Positions 7,309 to 13,666 of a DNA stretch of 25,265 nt are shown here, piece after piece (position 1 is the stretch's first letter; each line of letters opens with the position of its first letter). Both the position numbers and the translations under genes were made by a program. This DNA comes from Candidatus Methanocomedens sp. Its GTDB lineage: Archaea; Halobacteriota; Methanosarcinia; Methanosarcinales; Methanocomedenaceae. The notes under the pieces are model-generated. The model was not told the DNA's origin and did not search any database. It saw only the letters and a program-made list of their open reading frames with translations. Location of the stretch: the NCBI GenBank assembly GCA_013374385.1, contig QBUR01000190.1, forward strand, positions 1 through 25,265, read 5' to 3'.

Positions 7309-7572
7309 ATGTACGTAATCATCGTATATGACGCTGGTGTAAAACGCCTGAATAAGGTGCGCATCTTCCTGAAACAATATTTGAACTGGGTGCAGAACAG
7401 CGTGTTTGAGGGAGAGCTCACAAAGGCAGAATACTTGAGGATACGTTTGCGTTTGAAGGATTTGATCGATGAGGACGAGGACTGTATTTTTATCTACAGT
7501 GTAAGGGACCGGAAATATCTTGGAATCGATGAGCTGGGAACCCGGAAGGCTGAGATCGATACGATTATCTGA
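7309..7572 (+). CDS. cas2: CRISPR-associated protein Cas2
   Basis: 87 residues, the full length for the family. It starts MYVIIVYD with the conserved Asp8 and continues NKVRIFLKQYLNWVQNSVFEG and ELT, the strongly conserved core of archaeal and type I-B Cas2. A C-terminal beta strand follows with IDEDEDCIFIY and the final EIDTII. It would dimerise and bridge two Cas1 dimers in spacer integration. GGAG (7296-7299), inside the end of the ATPase gene, lies 9 nt before the ATG, and the 2-nt gap implies translation from the same transcript. The gene looks intact although its partner Cas1 is truncated. Confidence 0.95.
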   Translation: MYVIIVYDAGVKRLNKVRIFLKQYLNWVQNSVFEGELTKAEYLRIRLRLKDLIDEDEDCIFIYSVRDRKYLGIDELGTRKAEIDTII

Positions 7573-7576
7573 TGTT

Positions 7577-7625
7577 TTTTCGTGGATCTTTATAAAGGGG
7601 ATGCCAGATGAAGGATCCACGAAAA
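7577..7625 (+). terminator. Long perfect inverted repeat directly after cas2
   Basis: TTTTCGTGGATC (7577-7588) pairs perfectly over 12 bp with GATCCACGAAAA (7614-7625). One G-T wobble and two more pairs extend the stem to 15 bp around a 19-nt loop. It begins 5 nt after the cas2 stop. It may protect or end the cas2 transcript, or be the distal part of the CRISPR leader. Confidence 0.55.
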
Positions 7626-7769
7626 CAGGGGTGGGGATTTTGGGTGAAATGAGCGGTTTTACATAAGATAAAATCTGTTATTATTTACGGAAAAGCAGTA
7701 TCAACATTGATACAAATAGCTTTTCAAGAAACTGAGTTTGGTGCCCGAAATTCGGTCAGTTCGGCTTGG
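7626..7769 (+). promoter_or_regulatory. CRISPR leader-like region with nested dyads
   Basis: Non-coding and AT-rich, between cas2 and the solitary CRISPR repeat, the usual place for a leader. It contains GTATCA-ACAT-TGATAC (7698-7713) nested inside GAAAAGC (7690-7696) and GCTTTTC (7719-7725). A second palindrome, CCGAAATTCGG (7745-7755), ends 14 bp before the repeat. Such dyads are possible sites for host factors or CRISPR regulators. The leader call rests on position and on the adjoining repeat. Confidence 0.5.
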
Positions 7770-7799
7770 GTTAAAATCAGACCTTAGAGGGATTGAAAT
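7770..7799 (+). CRISPR. Solitary 30-nt CRISPR repeat
   Basis: The 30 bases begin GTTAAAATCAGACC and end GGGATTGAAAT, with a small dyad CCT-TAG-AGG in the middle. This is the form of type I-A/I-B archaeal repeats, whose GTTAAAATCAGACC head and ATTGAAA(N) tail are characteristic and whose last 8 nt give the crRNA 5' handle. It lies about 200 bp downstream of cas2 in the expected orientation. No second copy, complete or degenerate, was found in the following 600 bp, so the array has collapsed to one unit or was never expanded. Confidence 0.7.
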
Positions 7800-7828
7800 T
7801 GATAGAATCAGGATGCATGCAAACTGGA

Positions 7829-7880
7829 GAATTGGATCTATTGAGATTATGTTCGCAGAATTGGGTATCTTGAGATTATG
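7829..7880 (+). repeat. Imperfect 23-bp direct repeat, 29-bp period
   Basis: Two units, 7829-7851 and 7858-7880, both starting GAATTGG and ending TTGAGATTATG, agree at 20 of 23 positions. They are not related to the CRISPR repeat. They lie 30 bp after it and may be a local duplication or a protein-binding tandem. Confidence 0.6.
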
Positions 7881-8379
7881 GATGGTATTGTTCCGCATTG
7901 GCCACGTAAGGCAGGATAAGTGAATTTTGTCCCACGGCCACATGAATCGAATTGTTTATATATCTTGTACTCAAAGTGTGAGTAAACTCATAATTATTAT
8001 GATTATAATTATTGTATCTATGTGGGAAGTTTGTTGAAGCTAAGAAAATACGCCATATCACGGGTTACACTAATGAAACAAAGTTTAATCCTGACATAAA
8101 TTGACGATGAAATATATCCTCCACTAAGAAAAACGGAACCACATTCCAAAGGTGCATTTTGATGGGACGCACTGGTTGTGGTTCCGGTTTTAGGATTTTT
8201 TACTGCGTACTAATCGCATACTTTGTGTTCCAGGGTCAATCCGGCCGAAAGAAGGATTTTCCCGCATTAAAATAATAATATCCATACCTTTAATGCTCAT
8301 TAAAACCAATAGAAGGACCAACAAAAGCACAAGAAAATCCTCGCTATTGCTTGGATGAACTTGGGGCTTTAAAGTTAGG
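7881..8379. other. Non-coding stretch between CRISPR remnant and RAM gene
   Basis: No convincing gene on either strand. It holds a TATA-like TTTATATATC (about 7956-7965) and an AT-only dyad ATAATTAT...ATAATTAT (about 7991-8013). It also holds the large hairpin at 8134-8201, a 14-bp palindrome TTAATGCTCATTAA (8290-8303), and a distant 9-bp inverted repeat AGGATTTTC (8253-8261) / GAAAATCCT (8333-8341). A small RNA transcribed rightward from about 7985 towards the hairpin is possible. Confidence 0.4.
8134..8201 (+). terminator. Large hairpin with T-run, terminator or small-RNA 3' end
   Basis: CGGAACCACA (8134-8143) pairs perfectly with TGTGGTTCCG (8177-8186). Inside, GTGC (8152-8155) pairs with GCAC (8169-8172) around a 13-nt loop. 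A T-run (8195-8201) follows. There is no upstream gene on the plus strand after cas2, so the structure may end a non-coding transcript. Confidence 0.5.
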
Positions 8380-8417
8380 TTTTATACTAGCACAAAACAT
8401 CACAAATCGGAATGGTG
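8380..8417 (+). promoter_or_regulatory. Promoter and ribosome site of the RAM-domain gene
   Basis: TATA-like TTTATACTA (8381-8389) would start transcription about 8410. GGTGA (8413-8417) lies 7 nt before the ATG at 8425, which gives a very short leader. Confidence 0.5.
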
Positions 8418-8424
8418 ACAATTT

Positions 8425-8655
8425 ATGGTAATAGGTGTGATAATGGTCAATGTAGTACCTGGTCAGGAGAAGGCCGCGTACAGCGAAATCCAGAAGATTG
8501 AAGGGATCAAGGACATATATCATGTGTTTGGAAAATATGATTTTGTAGTTATCAGTGAAGTGGAGGGCCTGAGTACCCTGAACAATCTGGTTGATACAAT
8601 ACGTGAGAGTGAAAACGTCACCGCTACCCAGACTGTAGTAGGCGCAGAACTCTGA
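8425..8655 (+). CDS. Stand-alone Lrp/AsnC ligand-binding (RAM) domain protein
   Basis: 76 residues that correspond to the C-terminal effector-binding domain of Lrp/AsnC regulators. It opens with an initial strand VIGVIMVNVVPGQE, then a helix (AAYSEIQKIEGI), strands IYHVFGKYDFVVISEVE, a second helix (LSTLNNLVDTIRES) and a last strand with VTATQTVVG. There is no DNA-binding helix-turn-helix, so it probably forms RAM oligomers that bind amino acids or related ligands, or that modulate full-length Lrp proteins. The GGTGA ribosome site supports the start. It is monocistronic, 116 bp before top6B, with a small hairpin between. Confidence 0.88.
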   Translation: MVIGVIMVNVVPGQEKAAYSEIQKIEGIKDIYHVFGKYDFVVISEVEGLSTLNNLVDTIRESENVTATQTVVGAEL

Positions 8656-8661
8656 ACACCT

Positions 8662-8679
8662 CCTGCTTTCAACAGCAGG
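8662..8679 (+). terminator. Small hairpin after the RAM-domain gene
   Basis: CCTGCT (8662-8667), a 6-nt loop and AGCAGG (8674-8679) form a perfect stem 6 nt after the stop codon. No T-run follows, so a terminator role is weakly supported. Confidence 0.35.
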
Positions 8680-8696
8680 GAATAATATCAAAAATC

Positions 8697-8765
8697 TAAT
8701 ATTTAATAAGTGACATACTCCATGTCATAAAAAACGGATATTAATTTCTTAAAAAAAGAAGGGGA
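8697..8765 (+). promoter_or_regulatory. Probable promoter of the topoisomerase operon
   Basis: TAATATTTAATAA (about 8697-8709) is a TATA-like box upstream of top6B. AAGGGG (8759-8764) precedes the GTG start at 8772 by 7 nt. This is the only clear promoter candidate before gyrB, so it probably drives the topoisomerase VI genes and perhaps the whole cluster. Confidence 0.4.
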
Positions 8766-8771
8766 AAATTA

Positions 8772-10643
8772 GTGGCACAACCAATCGCAGAAGAGCTTGC
8801 AAAAAAACAGCGTGCCATAAGTATCGCCGAATTCTTTGAAAAGAACCGGCAGATACTGGGTTTTGACTCTGCACCCCGCAGCCTGCTAACCGCAGTGAAG
8901 GAAGGTGTGGACAATTCGCTTGACGCCTGTGAAGAAGCAGGCATACTGCCCGATATTATGGTCAGTATCGAGGATGCAGGTGGAGAGAACATTGGGCTCA
9001 TCATAGAGGATAACGGTCCTGGTATAGTCAAGGAACAGATTCCAAAGACATTTGCCAAACTCCTGTACGGCTCCCGGTTCCATGCCATTAAGCAAAGCCG
9101 CGGCCAGCAGGGTATAGGCATATCTGCTGCTGTATTGTACAGCCAGTTGACCACGGGCAGGCCCACCCGTATCATATCCAAGATAGCCAGGGACAAACCG
9201 GCCCATTACTATGAACTGATCATCAATACCAGTACCAATGAACCCGAGATACTCGAGGAAAAGGTAGTGGACTGGGACCGGAGCAGGGGTACCAGGGTAG
9301 AACTGGAAATGAAAGCGTCCTATGTGAAGGGACGGCGCCAGAGCGTGCTTGAATACCTGAAAAGCACTGCCATCGTCAACACCCATGCAAGGCTCACCCT
9401 GGTGGAACCGGACGGCAATACCATTGTATTTGAAAGAGCCGTAGACATCATCCCTGAACCTGCGCAGGAAATACTACCGCATCCCGAAGGTATTGAACTG
9501 GGTACGCTCATCAAGATGCTGCGTTACACTGACAGGCAGAAACTAGCGCCGTTTTTGCGTTATAGTTTCTCCCGCATAGGGCTGCATACCGCAGAGGAAA
9601 TATGCAAAGCTGCACACCTTGATCCTGAAAGTGACCCCCATAATCTTGAACTGGCAGATGCAAAAAAAATAATTGATGTCTTTAAAAAAGTGAAGATATC
9701 AGCACCTCCCACCGACTGCCTCTCACCAATTACAGAATCGCTCATTTATAAAGGCCTGGAAAAAGAATACAGTGTGGATTTCATTGCCACCGTCAGCCGG
9801 CCGGCATCTGTGCACTCGGGGCATCCCTTCCTGGTGGAAGCAGGTGTTGCTTATGGCGGCAGCCTGGGTAAGGAGGACAGGGTCAATATCTTAAGGTTCG
9901 CCAACCGTGTGCCGCTGCTGTACCAGCAGGGCGGGTGCGCTATCACCCACGCGGTTGAGAATATCAGGTGGAAGAACTATTCCCTGAACCAGCCCGGTGG
10001 CGGCATACCCGCAGGTCCTGCCGTTTTCATGGTGCATGTAGCTTCTACCCATATACCATTCACATCAGAAAGCAAGGACGCCGTAGCAGACGTTCCAGAG
10101 ATTATGACCGAGGTCGAACTTGCCCTGAAGGATGTGGGGCGCAAGCTCAAGACATTCCTTTCAAAGCAGCAGCACCTGTCCAAGCGAAGGGAGAAAGAGG
10201 AAATTATCAAGAAGATTCTCCCCAGGATTGCTGAGAAGGTCTCACAGATTATGGACAAACCCACGCCTGACATTACGCCCATCGTGGCCAAGGTTATGGG
10301 CAATTTGCTGGTACAGCGCAGTGTATCCAAAAACGGTGACGGTTACCAGGTAGAGATTGACATCCGTAACTACGGTGATGCAGCTTTTGCTGTCAAATTG
10401 CATGATACCCATGAGTATTCGGTAAGAGATGCCCAGCCTGAACCAAAAACCATTTCCATGGGCAGGGATACCGACCATACCTGGAAACTTAAACTGAAAG
10501 CAGGTGATAGAGAGACCATCAAATACCACCTGCCATTTGTATCTGAAGAAGAAGCTAACGCCCTGCCTGGCCTGATAGTGGAAGGCGTGGAAGAGGGCAT
10601 GGTCAATGGTGCCAAGTCTGTACGGGGGTATGTGGATGAGTGA
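8772..10643 (+). CDS. top6B: DNA topoisomerase VI subunit B
   Basis: ATPase subunit of archaeal type IIB topoisomerase, which relaxes and decatenates DNA together with Top6A. Its GHKL fold shows the N-box EGVDNSLDA (E44, N48), the IEDNGPG motif (D80) and the ATP-lid GQQGIG (111-116). An H2TH region lies at about 230-310. The transducer domain has the switch lysine in ESKDAVAD (about 435). A C-terminal domain of about 100 residues follows, as in Methanosarcina-type proteins. Length 623 is normal. The start is GTG at 8772, supported by AAGGGG 7 nt upstream and the family N-terminus. The stop overlaps the top6A start by 8 bp, so the two subunits are translationally coupled. Confidence 0.97.
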   Translation: MAQPIAEELAKKQRAISIAEFFEKNRQILGFDSAPRSLLTAVKEGVDNSLDACEEAGILPDIMVSIEDAGGENIGLIIEDNGPGIVKEQIPKTFAKLLYGSRFHAIKQSRGQQGIGISAAVLYSQLTTGRPTRIISKIARDKPAHYYELIINTSTNEPEILEEKVVDWDRSRGTRVELEMKASYVKGRRQSVLEYLKSTAIVNTHARLTLVEPDGNTIVFERAVDIIPEPAQEILPHPEGIELGTLIKMLRYTDRQKLAPFLRYSFSRIGLHTAEEICKAAHLDPESDPHNLELADAKKIIDVFKKVKISAPPTDCLSPITESLIYKGLEKEYSVDFIATVSRPASVHSGHPFLVEAGVAYGGSLGKEDRVNILRFANRVPLLYQQGGCAITHAVENIRWKNYSLNQPGGGIPAGPAVFMVHVASTHIPFTSESKDAVADVPEIMTEVELALKDVGRKLKTFLSKQQHLSKRREKEEIIKKILPRIAEKVSQIMDKPTPDITPIVAKVMGNLLVQRSVSKNGDGYQVEIDIRNYGDAAFAVKLHDTHEYSVRDAQPEPKTISMGRDTDHTWKLKLKAGDRETIKYHLPFVSEEEANALPGLIVEGVEEGMVNGAKSVRGYVDE

Positions 10644-11733
10644 CCAAACACAGCAACGGGATAAAATGGCAAAGGAAGCACTGTTAGGTATTATTGAGCG
10701 GTTCTATGACCAGTTTGAGCACCAGATAGTGCCCAATATCGTAATGCCTACCCGTACAAAAGCCAATATCGAATACAATAATGATAGCGAAGTGTGGGTT
10801 TACGGGGATAGTACCAGCACCCGCAGCGCGAAGACCGTGAAAGGTGCAAACCAGATACTGAAGATGTCCTATGTGGTGGAAATGCTTATCAAGGAACATC
10901 TTGAGAACAACCGTGGCTCGACTTTGAGGGAATTGTATTACATCTCAGAGAACTGGGACATAGCCAAATTCAATGAACAGCCCGAAAGCGACCGCATGAT
11001 TGAGGACCTTGAGGTAATAAGTGCACTGCAGCGGGAATATTTCCATATGAGGCCGGAAGAGGATGGTGCAACCCTGTTCGGTTCATTGAAGCTTAAGGAG
11101 ACCACAAAGCGGGGCGAGCGGATAATCCACTGTCGTGACGATGTGGGCGAAGGCGGCTACCAGATACCTTTCAATGTTGAGAACGTGGAGTTCCTTGAAC
11201 ACGATGCAAAATTCATTATAGCTATTGAGACTGGCGGTATGCATGCCAGACTTATCGAGAACGGTTTTGATGAAGAATTTAATGCTATCCAGGTGCACCT
11301 CAAGGGCCAGCCTGCCAGAAGTACCCGGCGCATGTTAAAGCGGCTCAATGAAGAGTTGAATCTCCCTGTGGTAGTGTTCACTGATGGGGACCCGTGGAGT
11401 TACCGGATATTTGCCAGTGTGGCTTATGGTGCCATAAAAAGCGCGCACATGTCCGAATTCATGGCAACACCTGCTGCAAAGTTCATTGGCGTGCAGCCCA
11501 GTGATATTGTGGATTACGACCTGTCCACTGACAAGTTGACCGATCAGGATATCAAGGCCCTGCGCAGTGAACTGACAGACCCCAGGTTCGATTCTGATTA
11601 CTGGAAGACCCAGATACAACTACAGCTTGATATTGGCAAGAAAGCAGAACAGCAGGCCTTTGCAGGTAAAGGTCTGGACTTCGTGACCCAGCGGTATTTG
11701 CCAGAGCGGCTCACCGAGATGGGTATAATTTGA
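10636..11733 (+). CDS. top6A: DNA topoisomerase VI subunit A (Spo11-like)
   Basis: Catalytic DNA-cleaving subunit, the homologue of meiotic Spo11. The CAP/WHD domain has the active-site Tyr in STLRELYYISENW (second Tyr, residue 102). The Toprim domain shows the metal-binding Glu in IIAIETGG (about 197) and the DxD in VFTDGDPW (about 250-252). Length is 365. The start at 10636 is preferred over ATGs at 10606 and 10630, because GGGGGT (10624-10629) lies 6 nt upstream of it. The gene overlaps the end of top6B by 8 bp and is followed after 37 nt by gyrB. Confidence 0.97.
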   Translation: MSDQTQQRDKMAKEALLGIIERFYDQFEHQIVPNIVMPTRTKANIEYNNDSEVWVYGDSTSTRSAKTVKGANQILKMSYVVEMLIKEHLENNRGSTLRELYYISENWDIAKFNEQPESDRMIEDLEVISALQREYFHMRPEEDGATLFGSLKLKETTKRGERIIHCRDDVGEGGYQIPFNVENVEFLEHDAKFIIAIETGGMHARLIENGFDEEFNAIQVHLKGQPARSTRRMLKRLNEELNLPVVVFTDGDPWSYRIFASVAYGAIKSAHMSEFMATPAAKFIGVQPSDIVDYDLSTDKLTDQDIKALRSELTDPRFDSDYWKTQIQLQLDIGKKAEQQAFAGKGLDFVTQRYLPERLTEMGII

Positions 11734-11770
11734 TAAATTTAATAAATGTGATATTTTTTGGAGACCATTG

Positions 11771-13666
11771 ATGACAGATAAACAATACGATGCTGGGAAG
11801 ATACAGGTACTTGAAGGACTGGAAGCAGTGCGCAAGCGCCCCAGCATGTATATAGGCAGCACAGACACCCGTGGACTTCACCATCTGGTTTATGAAGCGG
11901 TTGACAACAGTATCGACGAAGCACTTGCAGGGTACTGCGACAATATTGAGGTCACTATCAACCGGGATAATTCGGTGAGTGTGCTGGATGACGGGCGTGG
12001 CATTCCCGTGGATATTCATGAGAAATTCAAAAAATCCGCACTTGAAGTGGTCATGACCATGCTCCATGCAGGCGGTAAGTTCGATGCCGAGTCGTATAAA
12101 GTTTCAGGCGGCCTGCACGGTGTTGGTGTATCTGTGGTGAACGCCCTGTCCGAATGGATGGAAGTCGAGGTGTACCGCAATGGGAAAGTGCACTTCCAGC
12201 GGTACCAGCGGGGAAAACCCATGAGTGACGTCGCAGTGAGGGGGGACACTGACAGGACAGGCACCAATGTAACATTCAAACCTGATTATGAGATTTTTGA
12301 GACTGTTGATTTTAGTTTCGAGACTATATCCAAACGCCTGAGAGAAATGGCATACCTGAACAAGGGTATAAAAATTACCATCAGGGATGAACGCACGGGC
12401 GATGAGAAACTGTTCCATTACGAAGGCGGCATCATTGCTTTTGTCGAGCACCTGAACAAGAACAAAAACGCACTACACCAACCACCGGTATATTTCCAGA
12501 AGACCAAGGACAGCACCCAGGTGGAGATTGCTATCCAGTATAATGACAGTTATACAGAGACCGTGTTCTCTTTTGCCAATAATATCAATACCCATGAAGG
12601 TGGTACCCATCTTAGCGGCTTTAAGGCAGCTCTGACCCGTTCTGTGAATGATTATGCCAAAGACCGTGGGCTTATAAAAAATAGCGAAAAGCTCTCTGGT
12701 GAGGATATCAGGGAAGGGCTGACCGCAATTATCAGCGTCAAACTCGCGGAACCCCAGTTCGAAGGACAGACCAAGACCAAACTGGGCAATAGCGATGTTA
12801 AAGGTATTGTGGAGACCCTGGTGGGTGAGGGGCTGCGGGAGTTTCTGGAGGAACATCCAAAGGAAGCAGATAATATCATAAGTAAATCGGTGCTGGCAGC
12901 CCAGGCCAGGGATGCTGCCCGTAAGGCAAGGGAACTGACCAGGCGCAAGAGTGCACTGGAAGTATCTTCACTGCCAGGCAAACTGGCTGACTGCTCAGAG
13001 AAGGACCCGCGTCTTTGCGAGGTGTACCTGGTGGAGGGGGACAGTGCCGGGGGTTCGGCCAAACAGGGACGAAGCCGTAAGACCCAGGCAATATTGCCGC
13101 TGCGGGGTAAAATACTCAATGTTGAGAAGGCCAGGTTGAACAAGATACTCAAGAACAATGAGATACGTGCCCTGATAACTGCCATAGGTACGGGCCTGGG
13201 TGATGATTTTGATCAAGGGAAGGCCAGGTACCATAAGGTAATCATAATGACTGATGCCGATGTGGACGGTGCCCATATCAGGACATTGCTGCTTACATTC
13301 TTCTACCGTTACATGAAGCAGTTGATCGAGTTGGGATATGTGTACATAGCCCAGCCGCCCCTGTACCGCATTAAGAAGGGGAAGGTAACCCATTACGTTT
13401 ACACTGATGCCGAGAAAGACGCGAAAGTGGAAGAGATGGGTAGTCAGGGGGTCGGAGTCCAGCGCTTTAAGGGGCTGGGCGAGATGAATCCTGACCAGTT
13501 GTGGGATACCACTATGAATCCGGAGACCAGGACACTTGTACAGGTCACTCTGGACAATGCAATGGATGCGGATGAGATTTTCACTATACTTATGGGCGAT
13601 AAGGTTGAGCCCAGGCGGGAATTTATTGAACGGCACGCAAGGGAGGTGAAGAACCTTGATGTCTGA
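11771..13666 (+). CDS. gyrB: DNA gyrase subunit B
   Basis: ATPase subunit of gyrase. GHKL motifs are YEAVDNSIDEA (E42, N46), LDDGRGIP (D73) and GGLHGVGV (113-120). The QTKTKLGNSDV-type lysine loop is present (about residues 337-345). The Toprim part has YLVEGDSAGGSA (about 420) and IMTDADVDGAHI (about 494). The C-terminus ends with ERHAREVKNLDV. At 631 residues it is the short form that lacks the long insert of gammaproteobacterial GyrB. The ATG at 11771, with GGAG (11760-11763) 7 nt upstream, is chosen over a TTG at 11768. It overlaps gyrA by 8 bp. Gyrase in archaea is of bacterial origin and is common in this branch of the Euryarchaeota. Confidence 0.97.
   Translation: MTDKQYDAGKIQVLEGLEAVRKRPSMYIGSTDTRGLHHLVYEAVDNSIDEALAGYCDNIEVTINRDNSVSVLDDGRGIPVDIHEKFKKSALEVVMTMLHAGGKFDAESYKVSGGLHGVGVSVVNALSEWMEVEVYRNGKVHFQRYQRGKPMSDVAVRGDTDRTGTNVTFKPDYEIFETVDFSFETISKRLREMAYLNKGIKITIRDERTGDEKLFHYEGGIIAFVEHLNKNKNALHQPPVYFQKTKDSTQVEIAIQYNDSYTETVFSFANNINTHEGGTHLSGFKAALTRSVNDYAKDRGLIKNSEKLSGEDIREGLTAIISVKLAEPQFEGQTKTKLGNSDVKGIVETLVGEGLREFLEEHPKEADNIISKSVLAAQARDAARKARELTRRKSALEVSSLPGKLADCSEKDPRLCEVYLVEGDSAGGSAKQGRSRKTQAILPLRGKILNVEKARLNKILKNNEIRALITAIGTGLGDDFDQGKARYHKVIIMTDADVDGAHIRTLLLTFFYRYMKQLIELGYVYIAQPPLYRIKKGKVTHYVYTDAEKDAKVEEMGSQGVGVQRFKGLGEMNPDQLWDTTMNPETRTLVQVTLDNAMDADEIFTILMGDKVEPRREFIERHAREVKNLDV

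Noticed and set aside
7738..7923. Short ORFs on both strands across the CRISPR repeat region
   Set aside because: They span the leader, repeat and direct repeats, have no start signals and no protein-like sequence.
7800..8100. A second or degenerate CRISPR repeat
   Set aside because: No stretch retains the GTTAAAATCAGACC head or the GGGATTGAAA tail; the direct repeat found there is unrelated.
10606..10635. Earlier top6A starts
   Set aside because: The GGGGGT site lies 6 nt before the ATG at 10636; earlier starts would add residues not typical of Top6A.
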